NCBI RefSeq assembly: GCF_000242895.2
Contig: NC_021171.1
Span: 3,258,001 to 3,322,000, forward strand
DNA: 64,000 bases
Direction: 5' to 3'
From: Bacillus sp. 1NLA3E
GTDB lineage: Bacteria > Bacillota > Bacilli > Bacillales > Cytobacillaceae
The position numbers were made by a program, and so were the translations under genes. The notes under the pieces are model-generated. The model was not told the DNA's origin. It was given only the letters and a program-made list of their open reading frames with translations, and did no database searches. Positions 9,222 to 19,450 of the stretch are shown in pieces (position 1 is the stretch's first letter; every line of letters begins with the position of its first letter).

Positions 9222-9288
9222 GCATGAGAAGTGTTTAAAGGCTGTATACAGCGTTTAAACATTAGGAATCGCCTAAACACCTTCATGC
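9222..9288. other. Nested palindrome after serA
   Basis: Inside is a 28-bp near-perfect palindrome (9233-9260) built from GTTTAAA-GCTG-TATA-CAGC-GTTTAAAC. Outer arms GCATGAGAAGTGTTT and AAACACCTTCATGC pair around it, so the region can fold as one long stem or a cruciform. It has no T run and precedes the true terminator. Confidence 0.6.
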
Positions 9289-9334
9289 CACATTTGAACT
9301 CTTGGTGGATTAGCTAAGGCTTATAATCAGGATC

Positions 9335-9368
9335 AAAAAAAATCAGAGTTTTTTTCTCTGATTTTTTT
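9335..9368. terminator. Bidirectional terminator between serA and the M23 gene
   Basis: Arms AAAATCAGAG and CTCTGATTTT with A and T runs on both sides. It serves serA on the plus strand and the LysM/M23 gene on the minus strand. Confidence 0.88.
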
Positions 9369-9371
9369 GAT

Positions 9372-10157
9372 TCACTGAACAATTAATGTTTGCTGTGGAA
9401 TAATTTGATTTGATTTTAAATGATTGATCGCCGATATTGTTTCTACATTTGTTCCATACCTTTTTGCGATTGACCAAAGTGTTTCCCCGGGTTTTACACT
9501 ATGGACGATCTCACCATTTCCTTGATACCCAGCCCCTAGATTACTTTCATTCACGGCAGCTGGCAACTGACCATTAGGTTGTGGTTGTAGTTGACTTCGC
9601 CCTGACACCTCCAATGACTTGGCTATATCTGCGAAAACATATTTCCCAATTCCAACTTCACCTAGTGCCATTACTGGGTCAATGGCATTTTGTTTTTCAA
9701 ATGTCCATTCATTTTGATGTATTTCAAAATGCAAATGGACTCCAGATGAATCACCTGTATTCCCCATTCTCCCAATAACTTCACCCTGTTTTACAGCCTT
9801 TCCTTCAAAGACATTACGTGATTTCAAATGGGCATAAACTGTTTCAAACAGATTACTATGTTTGATAAACACAACATTTCCATATGAGTCTGAATAGTAA
9901 GACCTGCTTACTACTCCTTTAGCAACTGCATAAATGGGAGATCCCATTTCTGCCGCTATATCAATTCCTTTGTGTACTCCTTTTCTTGTTCCATATAAGT
10001 CCGTAATAACACCATTTGACGGCCATATCCAATGAGCAGTTTGCTCTTTAATAGTCAAAGTTTGAGCATCCGAATGTATTCCACCGGAAAATAATAGGCA
10101 AATGCATAGTAATGCCATGGTTCTGGGTATCAGATACCGCTGGATAAAATCTTGCAT
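9372..10157 (-). CDS. Secreted M23-family peptidoglycan endopeptidase with C-terminal LysM
   Basis: 261 residues with an N-terminal hydrophobic signal or anchor (~12-30). The M23/LytM zinc motifs are complete: HKGIDIA (~62-68) and GVHLHFEIH (~138-146), within a domain from HWIWPSNGVITDLYG to DPVMAL. A LysM repeat closes the protein (VHSVKPGETLWSIAKRYGTN). It should cut peptide cross-bridges in the cell wall; role (growth or sporulation) cannot be told. Ribosome site aaggaggag precedes the ATG. It stands alone between serA and rsiX. Confidence 0.88.
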   Translation of the reverse strand: MQDFIQRYLIPRTMALLCICLLFSGGIHSDAQTLTIKEQTAHWIWPSNGVITDLYGTRKGVHKGIDIAAEMGSPIYAVAKGVVSRSYYSDSYGNVVFIKHSNLFETVYAHLKSRNVFEGKAVKQGEVIGRMGNTGDSSGVHLHFEIHQNEWTFEKQNAIDPVMALGEVGIGKYVFADIAKSLEVSGRSQLQPQPNGQLPAAVNESNLGAGYQGNGEIVHSVKPGETLWSIAKRYGTNVETISAINHLKSNQIIPQQTLIVQ

Positions 10158-10265
10158 CCTTCTCCTCCTTAGTAATATCTCCTTCCACCGATGACTGTCT
10201 GCCCCAAATTACCTTCCAAAAGCACCTCGTTATTATTTGGCAAAATTTTAATATTTTATGCAAAT

Positions 10266-10325
10266 ACTGTGTTAAATTAGAATCTTGATTTCCGCTCCAA
10301 TCAACATTGAGCTTTAAACAGCCTA
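10266..10325 (-). mobile_element. Collapsed box remnant, copy 2
   Basis: Only the ends of the box survive: ACTGTGTTAAATTAGAATC, then TTGATTTCCGCTCC, AATCAACATTGAGC and TTTAAACAGCCT. The ~110-bp GC-rich middle is missing, with the two ends joined at the GGAGCGG motif. It lies just beyond the rsiX terminator. Confidence 0.75.
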
Positions 10326-10330
10326 TGCAA

Positions 10331-10358
10331 AAAAAAAGGACTAGCCGTTTGCTAGTCT
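10331..10358 (-). terminator. rsiX terminator
   Basis: Stem GACTAGC/GCTAGTC with a run of eight or more T on the minus strand, 15 bp after the rsiX stop codon. Confidence 0.88.
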
Positions 10359-10372
10359 CTACAATAACCCTT

Positions 10373-11539
10373 TTAAATTTCATGTTTATTTGGTGCAACG
10401 GGCACCTCAATTGGTTGATCCAAATGAAATGGACCAATATGGTCTGCACTCCCATTCTTTATTTCTACTGCAGTAAAACCAAATTCCTTCGCAGTTAATA
10501 AAATTGCTTCAAGACCATACATCATTTCTTGGGTTTGTGGTATTTCTACCCCTTTTCTAATCTTAATTGTTAGGGTTCTATTATTCGGAACAACCTTATC
10601 AAATTGAAATTCCTCGGGAATAGATGCTTTCAGCCCTTGAGTTGGAAATCCCCTCTTCATTTCCGCAAAAGCAGCCTCAGGTGAAGCTGCTGTTGCCTCC
10701 ATTGGAACAAGAAGTGGGCGTTCCTGATTTTTTGTGTATAGAAGTAAGTATGGGTGTTCATCATCTTGATCAGATGTAAGATCTATTTGTAGTAACTCAT
10801 CATTTCCAAGAATAATACCTGGCTTATGCATTGTCGAAAAAGTAATTCGATTTACCTCACTTCGATTTCCAAAGGATGTTTTCAGTGAATTTTGGAAGGT
10901 CAGCTCATTTGCTGAACCCCAACCATACTGGTGATCGGAAGGAAGATCAATATTAACCACCTTTTCTTCACTATTAAACGTTAAAGTTCCTTTCAGTGGA
11001 AAATAATCACTTAATCCCCACTTTTCTTCTAATAACTTTGGCATCGTTTCAATAAATTGATCGAACCAACTTTTTGTTTCTTTCTTAGCAACAAGAACAC
11101 TAACCGGAGCAATATTCATAGCGTTTGAATCTGGGATCCCATATATGAGTATTTCTTTACCTTGTAGATCTTCCTTATATACGGCTGTTTTAGCCATTTC
11201 ATGTTTATTATATTGGATTGCCCCACTTTGATCACTTTTATCCTTTTCCATTTTTAAACTAACAACAGGATCTTCACTTTGTTCAATTGACTTTGATTCC
11301 TGTCCTGAATTAGGGTTAGAATGATGAATTGACCCAGAAAGTCCTGGCGCCAAAATAAAAAAGAGAATAAGAGCAGCAATACTTGCTAAGCCGGGAACTA
11401 ACCATCCTGTTCCTTTTTTTCTATTTATTTTTGCTGATATTTGATGATAAAGGTCATGAGGATCTCGATTATCAGTTACTTTGGGCAGCTGTCTGAGCAA
11501 TACTTCCAGATGTTCTCTAGTCCGTTCTGTTTTACTCAC
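10373..11539 (-). CDS. rsiX: RsiX, anti-sigma-X factor
   Basis: 388 residues starting at a GTG (11539) that overlaps the sigX stop; the ribosome site ggagg lies inside the end of sigX. The cytoplasmic N-terminus (~1-48) should bind SigX. One membrane segment (WLVPGLASIAALILFFILAP, ~46-66) is followed by a large extracellular domain with two GerMN-like or DUF4367-like beta regions. RsiX holds SigX inactive until envelope stress. Length and position match B. subtilis. Confidence 0.9.
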   Translation of the reverse strand: MSKTERTREHLEVLLRQLPKVTDNRDPHDLYHQISAKINRKKGTGWLVPGLASIAALILFFILAPGLSGSIHHSNPNSGQESKSIEQSEDPVVSLKMEKDKSDQSGAIQYNKHEMAKTAVYKEDLQGKEILIYGIPDSNAMNIAPVSVLVAKKETKSWFDQFIETMPKLLEEKWGLSDYFPLKGTLTFNSEEKVVNIDLPSDHQYGWGSANELTFQNSLKTSFGNRSEVNRITFSTMHKPGIILGNDELLQIDLTSDQDDEHPYLLLYTKNQERPLLVPMEATAASPEAAFAEMKRGFPTQGLKASIPEEFQFDKVVPNNRTLTIKIRKGVEIPQTQEMMYGLEAILLTAKEFGFTAVEIKNGSADHIGPFHLDQPIEVPVAPNKHEI

Positions 11540-12065
11540 TTACGAATCCCTCCTTTTCCTCCAAATCTTCCATATATTTTTTTAAAGTCTTGAGTGCTCG
11601 ATGCTGGGTTGTTTTTACTTTACTTTCTGTCCAATTTAAAACAGCCGCTGTTTCAGAAATTGAAAGATCATGCAAATAACGCATAACAATAACCATTCGT
11701 TGATCTAATGTACATAAGTTAAGGCTCCTGTACATTAGTTGTAGGTCCTCTCTTTCCATTGCTATTTCTTCTGGTATAGGGTATTGATCTTTAACCTGTT
11801 GGGTTGACCAATCAAATTTCTCAATAAGCTTTTGCTTCCAACCTTTTTGTTTCCGAAAATAATCGATTGCAACGTTGCGGGCAATTGAAAACAGCCAAGT
11901 TTTTTCACTACTTTTACCTTCAAATCTTGAATAGGATCTTAACACCCTTATATAAACCTCTTGAACAAGATCTTCTGCTTGTTCACGGTTTTTGACCATA
12001 TAAAATAAAAACTGAAAAACGTCATGGTGATATTTTGTATATAAATCTTCAAAAACGGAGTCCAT
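11532..12065 (-). CDS. sigX: ECF sigma factor SigX
   Basis: Start set at ATG 12065 (MDSVFEDLYTKYHHDVFQFL), ~9 bases behind ggggagggg; an ATG at 12089 has no ribosome site. 177 residues with region 2 (YMVKNREQAEDLVQEVYIRVLRS) and region 4 (MRYLHDLSISETAAVLNWTE) of extracytoplasmic-function sigma factors. SigX controls cell-surface charge and resistance to cationic peptides in B. subtilis. It is cotranscribed and overlapping with rsiX. The upstream promoter matches SigX's own consensus. Confidence 0.93.
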   Translation of the reverse strand: MDSVFEDLYTKYHHDVFQFLFYMVKNREQAEDLVQEVYIRVLRSYSRFEGKSSEKTWLFSIARNVAIDYFRKQKGWKQKLIEKFDWSTQQVKDQYPIPEEIAMEREDLQLMYRSLNLCTLDQRMVIVMRYLHDLSISETAAVLNWTESKVKTTQHRALKTLKKYMEDLEEKEGFVSE

Positions 12066-12096
12066 TAAAGGGTTCCCCTCCCCGTTCATTTAATTA

Positions 12097-12122
12097 GTCG
12101 TTTTCATCATAAAAAAGTTTCA
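12097..12122 (-). promoter_or_regulatory. SigX-type autoregulatory promoter of sigX-rsiX
   Basis: On the minus strand, TGAAAC (12122-12117), a 16-bp spacer and CGAC (12100-12097) match the ECF SigX consensus TGAAAC-N16-CGWC exactly. It lies ~30 bp before the sigX start. Confidence 0.8.
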
Positions 12123-12210
12123 TCTCTAACTATAGTGGTTTTAGAAAAAAAAAGGTAGAATTTTCACAAATTCAAATAGCTTAATCCCCTAAAAAGTCGG
12201 CTCAAAAAAT

Positions 12211-12243
12211 AAAAAAACCTATCCCAAAAGAGATAGGTTTTTC
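12211..12243. terminator. resE terminator
   Basis: Arms AAAAACCTATC and GATAGGTTTTTC with a short loop. It separates the res operon from sigX. Confidence 0.88.
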
Positions 12244-12291
12244 GAGGAATTGTTTCCCGTGTATCAAGAACAATCGGCATATATCGTAATT

Positions 12292-14082
12292 TTAGTTGAT
12301 ATTTCGTGGTAAAAAAATAGAAAATGTCGTACCATGACCATACTTACTCTGTACAGAAATTTGACCCTTATGGGCACCCATAATATTTTTTGCTATGGCT
12401 AAACCTAATCCTGTACCGGAAAGACCTCTTGTTCGAGCTTTATCAGCTTTATAAAAGCGTTCAAAAACAAAAGGTAGATCCTCCTCTGGTATTCCAGAGC
12501 CAGTATCACATACTTCAATATTAATCCCACGTTCATCGCTTTTCTCTAAAACGGTAACGTTACCACCACTCGGAGTGTGGCGAATCGCATTATCAATTAA
12601 ATTTGTTAACACTTGTTCCATTCTATCTGGATCAAAACAAAAGCTTTCATCTTCTTTTTGCATTTCAACATTCAAGGTCACATCTTTGTCTTTTGCAAGA
12701 CCTTGGAACTTCCGAATAATTCTATTAATATACGGCTTAAATTCTATCATGTCCACCGTTAATTGAATGTGTCCAGCTTCCATCCTAGCCAAATCCAAGA
12801 GTTCGTTAACAAGTCTACCCATTCTTAGCGATTCATCATAAATGACCTTTGCTAGCTCTTTTTTCTCCTCATCAGATCCAGCAATGTCATCCACAATGGC
12901 CTCACTATAGCCCTGCATCATTGATATTGGAGTTCTAAGTTCGTGAGAAACATTAGCGATAAAATCCTGGCGAAGCTTATCCAATCTCCGCTCCTCTGTC
13001 ATATCACGAATAACAGCAACCGCACCTCGAATGAATTTTTTATTGTATAACGGGCTGACGAGAATCACCCAAAATCGACCCTGAACTGAAACTTCACCTA
13101 TCTGCTCTTTTTCAGTATTTACAGCAAGCTGGAACAATTCCATTACTTCAGATGGAATCTCATCAATACTTGAATTGTTTTCATTTTGATTAAAATACCA
13201 GTTTTGCAGAAAAATTTCAGCAGGTGGGTTTGTAATAAGAATGGTCCCATCTCGATTAAAAGTTATAACGCCATCAGCCATACTACTTAAAATACTAGTT
13301 AGTTGTTCTTTTTCTTGGCTAAGTGCATTCATATTAAATTTTAATTGTCGTCCCATTTGATTAAAAGCTGTTGCTAATTCACCAATTTCATCATGAGATA
13401 AAATGGGTACTTTTGTATCAAATTTTCCCCTTGCCACTTCAAATGCTACTTCACGCATTTTCCGAAGTGGAGCGGCAATTCTTGTTGATAAGAAGAATGC
13501 AAAAATAGTAGTTAAGATTATTGCAACTCCTGCCGCCAACAAAATAAACTTTGTTGTTTCCTGCGTTGTTTCTTGCATCACTTCTAACGGCTGATAAATG
13601 AAGACTGCACCATGTTCACCACTTTGGCTAGTTAAAGGAACTCCAATCACTAATATTTGCGAAACATCCTCTTTACTCTTCGTACTTTTTTGTTGGGAAG
13701 AAATTTGCTTAACAACGGTTTTCTCATTAAAAACCTTTGAAAAATCCTTATCTTTTAATAAGAAATCAACAGGTATTTTCTCTGCTGAATTAGTGTTTGG
13801 AGAGTAGTAAAAGTTTTTCTTGTCCTTAAGGACTACAGCGCTTGAGTCCTTATCCACCAATTCCATAGCAATGTCAATTCCTAATGATTGATTTTTTTCA
13901 TCCAGGTTTTCAATTATTTTTGACATTTGTACGGCAGTATTCTTCAACCCTGTTTCCATTTCGTGAATATGGTAGTTATCAAAAAATTCCAGCAACATAA
14001 CGGTAAGGATAAACAATACAAAAGAAACAAGTAAAAGAATCGTAAACCAAAGTTTACCTACAACACTTCGCCAGAACATCAT
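12292..14082 (-). CDS. resE: ResE, membrane sensor histidine kinase
   Basis: 596 residues. Two membrane segments (~10-31 and ~178-200) flank an extracellular sensing loop. Then HAMP (~200-252), PAS (~262-365), HisKA with the phospho-acceptor in [12 protein letters not shown] (~375-387), and HATPase_c with N, G1 and G2 boxes ([29 protein letters not shown]). It signals oxygen limitation and nitric oxide to ResD, controlling anaerobic respiration and cytochrome genes. It overlaps resD by 4 bp. Confidence 0.96.
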   Translation of the reverse strand: MMFWRSVVGKLWFTILLLVSFVLFILTVMLLEFFDNYHIHEMETGLKNTAVQMSKIIENLDEKNQSLGIDIAMELVDKDSSAVVLKDKKNFYYSPNTNSAEKIPVDFLLKDKDFSKVFNEKTVVKQISSQQKSTKSKEDVSQILVIGVPLTSQSGEHGAVFIYQPLEVMQETTQETTKFILLAAGVAIILTTIFAFFLSTRIAAPLRKMREVAFEVARGKFDTKVPILSHDEIGELATAFNQMGRQLKFNMNALSQEKEQLTSILSSMADGVITFNRDGTILITNPPAEIFLQNWYFNQNENNSSIDEIPSEVMELFQLAVNTEKEQIGEVSVQGRFWVILVSPLYNKKFIRGAVAVIRDMTEERRLDKLRQDFIANVSHELRTPISMMQGYSEAIVDDIAGSDEEKKELAKVIYDESLRMGRLVNELLDLARMEAGHIQLTVDMIEFKPYINRIIRKFQGLAKDKDVTLNVEMQKEDESFCFDPDRMEQVLTNLIDNAIRHTPSGGNVTVLEKSDERGINIEVCDTGSGIPEEDLPFVFERFYKADKARTRGLSGTGLGLAIAKNIMGAHKGQISVQSKYGHGTTFSIFLPRNIN

Positions 14083-14795
14083 TCATTGATGACCTCAAAC
14101 TTGTAGCCGACTCCCCAAACTGTAACGATCATTCGCGCCGCTTGTTCTGAAACCTTATTTAATTTTTCACGCAAACGTTTTACATGGGTATCTACAGTTC
14201 GCAGGTCACAAAAAAATTCATAATGCCAGACTTCTTTTAACAATTGCTCACGATCAAACACTTTGTCTGGAGACTTTGCTAAGAAATACAAAAGTTCGTA
14301 TTCCTTTGGAGTCAAGCTCACTTCCTTGCCATCAGCAGTAACACGGTGGGCATCATTATCAATTGTTAAATGTGGGAAAACGATCACATCTTTGGTAGTT
14401 GTTTCTGTTTGCAGGTAGCTTGTTTGAGAAGACCGACGCAACAATGCCTTAACTCGTAGGACAACTTCACGTGGACTAAACGGTTTCACGATATAATCAT
14501 CTGTACCTACTTCAAAACCCTGCACTCTGTTTATTTCTTCACCTTTTGCAGTCAGCATAATAACGGGAGTTGATTTTTTCTCCCGGAGATCACGACAAAC
14601 TTCTATACCGTCTTTACCCGGCATCATTAAATCAAGCAAAATGACATCATAGTCATTTGCAATCGCTTTTACGAGGGCTTCGTTACCGTCCTCAGCTTCA
14701 TCAATTATGTATTCTTCGCGCTCAAGGTACATTTTTAATAAGCGGCGAATTCTTTCTTCATCATCTACTACTAAAATCCTTACTTCTTTATCCAT
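14079..14795 (-). CDS. resD: ResD, OmpR-type response regulator
   Basis: Start set at ATG 14795 ([14 protein letters not shown]), with ribosome site aaggggg 8 bases before; the open frame continues 50 codons upstream without similarity. 238 residues. The receiver domain has Asp11/Asp12 and phospho-Asp55 (LLDLMMPG) and Lys in [10 protein letters not shown]; the winged-helix DNA-binding domain ends in [14 protein letters not shown]. Activates respiratory genes including resABC and, through them, cytochrome c biogenesis. Confidence 0.97.
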   Translation of the reverse strand: MDKEVRILVVDDEERIRRLLKMYLEREEYIIDEAEDGNEALVKAIANDYDVILLDLMMPGKDGIEVCRDLREKKSTPVIMLTAKGEEINRVQGFEVGTDDYIVKPFSPREVVLRVKALLRRSSQTSYLQTETTTKDVIVFPHLTIDNDAHRVTADGKEVSLTPKEYELLYFLAKSPDKVFDREQLLKEVWHYEFFCDLRTVDTHVKRLREKLNKVSEQAARMIVTVWGVGYKFEVINE

Positions 14796-14966
14796 AGATT
14801 TAATCCCCCTTGCAAGATATTGTAACGAATGAGTGTCTAATTTTACTATGATTTTTCTTACAGTATTGTGAACACAACAAATTTCATGATGTAAGCAAGG
14901 TTTATTCCAATGAAAATAGATAATATTCTTGTTATTGTTAGTCAATTCACCAAAAATTAAACTGAA

Positions 14967-14998
14967 ATTGCCTGAATAGGGTCAGACCTATTCAGGCA
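14967..14998. other. Hairpin between resC and resD
   Basis: Perfect 12-bp arms TGCCTGAATAGG/CCTATTCAGGCA around a 6-bp loop. There is no strong T run on either strand. It may act as a partial attenuator separating resABC from resDE expression. Confidence 0.6.
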
Positions 14999-15017
14999 GC
15001 CTCCATTTTAAAGATTA

Positions 15018-16202
15018 TTATCCTGCGTAAGAATGAAGTCCAGCAATTACTAGGTTGACTGCTACTAGGTTAAACATAATGATGACAAAACCTATAACTG
15101 CTAGCCATGCAGATTTTTCACCATGCCACCCTTTAGACAGACGTAAATGTAAAAAAGCTGCATAAAACAACCACGTGATGAGCGCCCATACTTCTTTTGG
15201 GTCCCAACCCCAAAATCTTGTCCAGGCAATTTGCGCCCAAATCATCGCAAAAATCAATGCACCTAAAGTAAATACAGGAAATCCAATTAAAACGGACCGA
15301 TATCCAATTTCATCTACCAAATCCATATTAATATTTTTCGCTAACGGTTGTAACGCAGCAGAAATCCGTTTTCTTAGGATTAACCGAATTAGTCCATACA
15401 AAACAATTCCTGCTCCTAGTGACCACACAACAGTGTTCATCTTTTTCGCATTAATAAAAGCGGGCATTTCAACTAAAGGCTCAAACGCACCCTTTGTTTC
15501 TAGCTTTCCTTGATGTGGTCCTGCTAAAGCGGGCATATCATATACCAACTCTGCTGAATTATCATTTTTGTCGACCCAAGTAAAGCTCGCATCATAATGA
15601 ACAGCAGTAAAAGCGGTTGAAGCTACCACAAAACCAAGCGTACTAATTAAACCAAATAACACAACTTCCAGCCAAAAAGTTCTCTTGCTGGCCTTTGTTT
15701 GATCTACGACCTTTACTAAATAAATCAAACCTGCTGCAAAACTGATGGCTAATATGGCCTCACCCATTGCCGCAGTCGTTACATGGATATGAAGCCAGTA
15801 ACTTTGCAATGATGGAATGAGTGGATTAATTTCTTTTGGAAACATACTAGCATAGGCAATCACTAGGATAGCAACTGGCAGGGTGAATAATCCCAATAAA
15901 GGTGTTTTATATATAAAATAAATAACGATAAACGCACCAACTAATGCCATCCCAAAAAAAGTTGTGTATTCATACAGATTACTTACAGGTGCATGTCCTG
16001 AAGCAATCCATCTAGTAACAAAGTAACCTATTTGTGCAAGGAATCCAATGAGGGTTATAACAATCCCTATTTTCGCCCAATTATTCGGTTTTTCACTATC
16101 ATTTAACCCCTTTTTTTCCTTTATTGCCCCGCCAAAAAACAAAGTGGCGACTAAATAAAGAATAAACGCCGTAAATAACAAATTTGCACTTGCACTGACC
16201 AC
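15018..16202 (-). CDS. resC: ResC, cytochrome c biogenesis membrane protein (CcsA family)
   Basis: I choose the GTG at 16202 ([16 protein letters not shown]), 9 bases behind aaggggg. This gives 394 residues, the family size, and avoids overlap with resB; an ATG at 16253 would add 17 unlike residues. About eight membrane helices. The haem-handling tryptophan-rich motif [18 protein letters not shown] (~325-342) and conserved histidines (for example [13 protein letters not shown]) are present. With ResB it forms the System II haem export and attachment complex. Confidence 0.93.
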   Translation of the reverse strand: MVSASANLLFTAFILYLVATLFFGGAIKEKKGLNDSEKPNNWAKIGIVITLIGFLAQIGYFVTRWIASGHAPVSNLYEYTTFFGMALVGAFIVIYFIYKTPLLGLFTLPVAILVIAYASMFPKEINPLIPSLQSYWLHIHVTTAAMGEAILAISFAAGLIYLVKVVDQTKASKRTFWLEVVLFGLISTLGFVVASTAFTAVHYDASFTWVDKNDNSAELVYDMPALAGPHQGKLETKGAFEPLVEMPAFINAKKMNTVVWSLGAGIVLYGLIRLILRKRISAALQPLAKNINMDLVDEIGYRSVLIGFPVFTLGALIFAMIWAQIAWTRFWGWDPKEVWALITWLFYAAFLHLRLSKGWHGEKSAWLAVIGFVIIMFNLVAVNLVIAGLHSYAG

Positions 16203-16236
16203 TCCAAATTTCCCCCTTATCCGTATTTCTCCATCC

Positions 16237-17871
16237 TTATTTACTATTATCAAGTCCTGATTGATCTATCGGTTCACTGATTTCAGTATCTTTTAGCACT
16301 ACCTGAATATCACGTTTTAGCCCATACCAGTTTTTATTTGTATGTGCTGCAACCCAAATTTCGCCATTCACTCTTTGGAACCAAATACGTCGATGATTCC
16401 AATAGGCCCCTTGAATGACACCAATCATGAAAATGATTCCGCCTAAAATAATGACCCAAATCGTTAAATCCTTTCGAACAGTTAAAGCAGACACATTCTT
16501 TGTTTCAATTCCATTAAACGCCATCTTATATTCGTTTTTGCCTGATGGTTCAATCGTTTGGCGAATGGCAACAAAACTTGACTCCCCTTTTGGTTTATCC
16601 GGGGTAATCATATTAAATACAAAAGCAGGATTGTTTGGTATCCTCGATTTTGTTGTTGGCTGACTATTTTCTCCAAACTCAAAATCAGGAAAATAACTCA
16701 AAATTTCAACTTTGTAGCCATTTCCCAAATCGTATTGATCCTTCGGATTATACAAATCAATAGTTAAATCGCCAAATGCCTCATTTGTCTCTTTGTTTAT
16801 CAGTTTAAAGGACATTTTATTCATTTCATCTAATTTATAATCAACCTGGTACAAAGCAAATTTATCAAACTTCAAGGGGTGATTAACACGAATTTTATAA
16901 ACCTTCTCTTTTTTTAGTTCAGGTTTTTCACCAGCCACAGTATTCCCTTGTTTTTTATACAATGTAACAGTAGACTGATAGTTTTTGGCCATCATTCCTT
17001 TTTGGTCAATAGCCTGATCAAATACCTTATCCTCTTTTCCCTTTTGATAGGTTTCAAGAAGAAATTGATTATTGGTTAGATAATATTGTCCTTTTGTTTC
17101 GGGAATAACTTTTGTCTCCCCTTCACGAATCCAAAGAATTTTATCGATATACATACCTGGGATAAATCGTAACATTCCACCGATTAAAAAAATGATTAAG
17201 CCGATATGATTTACATATGGGCCCCACCTCGAAAAACGTCCCTTTTCCGCTAAAATATCACCATTCTCTTCACTGACTCGGTAGCGCTTCAATTTCAAAT
17301 TTTCTGATATTTTATCAAATGCTTCGCCCTCATTTTTTACCTTACTAGTCCCAAAAAGGCGTTGACGCTTTAAAAATCCTTGATGACGGGTAACACTCTG
17401 TTTTTTTAAAGCACGATATAAAGGGATGACCCTATCAAGGCTGCAAATTACTAATGATACTCCAATTGAAGCAATAAGAATTAAATACCACCAGGAGCTG
17501 TATAAATTATTGAATCCTAATTGATAATACCATTTTCCAAGTAACCCGTATTGATCTTGATAATACTCAGCCGCAGGCATAACAGGTGGAATATACATTT
17601 CCTGTGGGAAAATCGTCCCAACTCCTGAGGCAATTAAGGTTATGATAATTAACGATACCCCTACTTTGACCGAAGAAAAAAAGTTCCAAATCCTATCTAT
17701 TACCGTTTTGTTATACGTTTGTGAACGCCTTGCACTTCCCTCATAACGCATATCTACTAATATCTCGCTATTAATCTCCTCTTCCCCAAGTACTTTCCCG
17801 CATGCTTCACATAGGATTGTACCGTGTGGATTGACGTGTCCACATTCGCACTTAACATCGTTCATGTTCAT
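16237..17871 (-). CDS. resB: ResB, cytochrome c biogenesis protein (Ccs1 family)
   Basis: 544 residues. A short N-terminal zinc ribbon ([18 protein letters not shown], ~9-26) precedes the first membrane segment, as in Bacillus ResB. Four membrane helices in total (~68-90, ~125-145, ~215-235 and ~480-500), with a large extracytoplasmic domain between the third and fourth. Partner of ResC in haem ligation to apocytochrome c. 14 bp behind resA. Confidence 0.95.
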   Translation of the reverse strand: MNMNDVKCECGHVNPHGTILCEACGKVLGEEEINSEILVDMRYEGSARRSQTYNKTVIDRIWNFFSSVKVGVSLIIITLIASGVGTIFPQEMYIPPVMPAAEYYQDQYGLLGKWYYQLGFNNLYSSWWYLILIASIGVSLVICSLDRVIPLYRALKKQSVTRHQGFLKRQRLFGTSKVKNEGEAFDKISENLKLKRYRVSEENGDILAEKGRFSRWGPYVNHIGLIIFLIGGMLRFIPGMYIDKILWIREGETKVIPETKGQYYLTNNQFLLETYQKGKEDKVFDQAIDQKGMMAKNYQSTVTLYKKQGNTVAGEKPELKKEKVYKIRVNHPLKFDKFALYQVDYKLDEMNKMSFKLINKETNEAFGDLTIDLYNPKDQYDLGNGYKVEILSYFPDFEFGENSQPTTKSRIPNNPAFVFNMITPDKPKGESSFVAIRQTIEPSGKNEYKMAFNGIETKNVSALTVRKDLTIWVIILGGIIFMIGVIQGAYWNHRRIWFQRVNGEIWVAAHTNKNWYGLKRDIQVVLKDTEISEPIDQSGLDNSK

Positions 17872-17885
17872 ATACTCCCCATTTT

Positions 17886-18410
17886 TTATGGTTTAATTTG
17901 CTCCATAAAAGCTTTTACCTTCGCTTCCGTTAATTCCCCTGTGTGCGTTTGGACAACCTTTCCATTCTTATCTATCAGAAAAGTAATTGGTAAAGGATTC
18001 ACACCATAGGCATTCATCACCTGGCTATCTTTATCAATTAAGATTGGAAAAGTGAGCTGGTATCGATCTCTAAATTTTTTCACTGCCAGCTCAGATTCTC
18101 CAACGTTTACTGCCAAAACTTGGACACCTTTATCTTTAAATTGGATGTATTGGTGATTTATGTAGGGCATTTCTTTTTCACATGGTTTGCACCATGTTCC
18201 CCAAAAATTTAGAAATACTGCCTGTCCCTTATAGTCTGAGAGCTGATGCTTCTCACCATTTAAATCCACCAAAGCAAAATCAGGTGCTTTTTTTCCAACT
18301 TCAATTTTCTGCACATCATCTTTTGTAAAATTAGCATAAAGCGTATAGGCCACAGCTGCTCCCAAGATAAGCAAGATCACTGTTCTTATGACTAATCGCT
18401 GCTTTTTCAC
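17886..18410 (-). CDS. resA: ResA, thiol-disulfide oxidoreductase for cytochrome c maturation
   Basis: Start set at GTG 18410 behind aggagggg (a TTG or other start up to 18443 is unlikely). 174 residues: one N-terminal membrane anchor (~8-27), then a thioredoxin-like domain with the active site WCKPC (~72-76) and the cis-Pro loop VNPLPITF. It reduces the cysteines of apocytochrome c outside the membrane so that haem can be attached. First of the resABCDE genes. Confidence 0.95.
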   Translation of the reverse strand: MKKQRLVIRTVILLILGAAVAYTLYANFTKDDVQKIEVGKKAPDFALVDLNGEKHQLSDYKGQAVFLNFWGTWCKPCEKEMPYINHQYIQFKDKGVQVLAVNVGESELAVKKFRDRYQLTFPILIDKDSQVMNAYGVNPLPITFLIDKNGKVVQTHTGELTEAKVKAFMEQIKP

Positions 18411-18518
18411 TGTACTCCCCTCCTTAGTACGAATTAAAAGCAATTCAAATAAATTCTAATAGATTATACCATTTAACAACATGAGTATATTGTAAACCTT
18501 AAGAAAATATTGACATAT

Positions 18519-19247
18519 TTATGAACTTTTACTAGTTGCGATGGTTCTAATCTGTTTTATTTCATGAGGTGTTAATTCACGAACATCCCCTGCTGTTAAT
18601 CCACCCAAGTTGATACCACCATATCGTTCCCTTTTCAATTTTAAAACAGGGTGGCCAATCGCCTCAAACATCCTTCTCACTTGGCGATTCTTGCCTTCAT
18701 GGATCGAAATTTCAATGATAGCGGTCTCCTTCTTCGTATCCGAAGAAATCATTTTGACCTTCGCAGGAGCAGTTTTCCCATCTTCAAGTACAACGCCTCT
18801 TTGCAAAATATTAAGTTTTTCCTTGGATGGAACTCCCTTTATTTTCGCCACATAAACCTTTTCAATTTCATTTCTTGGATGCATAAGTAAATTAGCAAAC
18901 TCTCCATCGTTTGTGAGTAATAATACACCGGATGTATCATAATCAAGTCTTCCAACCGGGTAAACCCTTTGTTTAACGTGCGGCAGAAAATCAGTTACTA
19001 CTTTCCTACCTTTATCGTCATTAACACTGGAGATAACCCCTCTTGGTTTATACATAAGATAATAAACGGGTTCTTCACGTTCAACTGGTATTCCTTGGAC
19101 CTCCACCTTATCATTAGGTGATACCTTTATTCCAAGTTCTTTGACCACTTTTCCATTTACGGTTACTTTTCCCTCAAGGATGAGTTGCTCAGCTTTTCTC
19201 CTTGAAGCAAATCCTGCATGGGCTATGACTTTTTGTAAACGTTCCAT
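18519..19247 (-). CDS. rluB: RluB, 23S rRNA pseudouridine synthase
   Basis: 242 residues with an S4 RNA-binding domain at the N-terminus (MERLQKVIAHAGFASRRKAEQLI) and the RsuA/RluB catalytic motif VGRLDYDTSGVLLLTNDG (~98-115), whose Asp is the catalytic residue. It modifies a uridine of 23S rRNA. It lies between spmB and resA, as in B. subtilis. Confidence 0.95.
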   Translation of the reverse strand: MERLQKVIAHAGFASRRKAEQLILEGKVTVNGKVVKELGIKVSPNDKVEVQGIPVEREEPVYYLMYKPRGVISSVNDDKGRKVVTDFLPHVKQRVYPVGRLDYDTSGVLLLTNDGEFANLLMHPRNEIEKVYVAKIKGVPSKEKLNILQRGVVLEDGKTAPAKVKMISSDTKKETAIIEISIHEGKNRQVRRMFEAIGHPVLKLKRERYGGINLGGLTAGDVRELTPHEIKQIRTIATSKSS

Positions 19248-19403
19248 TAAATGCCACCTCTATAGTTATTTCATTAAAACATTTTATAACGATTCTATCC
19301 TAATGAATTATGACATAAGTTCGTCAAATTTCAAAGTAAGCAATCCTTAATTGTAGAAGAAAATGAAAAAGTGTCGAATTCATCGAATAAATTGGAACAG
19401 CAC

Positions 19404-19437
19404 AAAAAAAAATAACCTTTGAAAAACACAAGGTTAT
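19404..19437 (-). terminator. spmB terminator
   Basis: Stem ATAACCTT/AAGGTTAT followed on the minus strand by nine T. Confidence 0.88.
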
Positions 19438-19450
19438 CTCAAAAGATATT

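Noticed and set aside
10048-10455. 135-codon minus-strand frame across the M23 gene start and box remnant
   Set aside because: It covers the box remnant, the rsiX terminator and two real genes in another frame.
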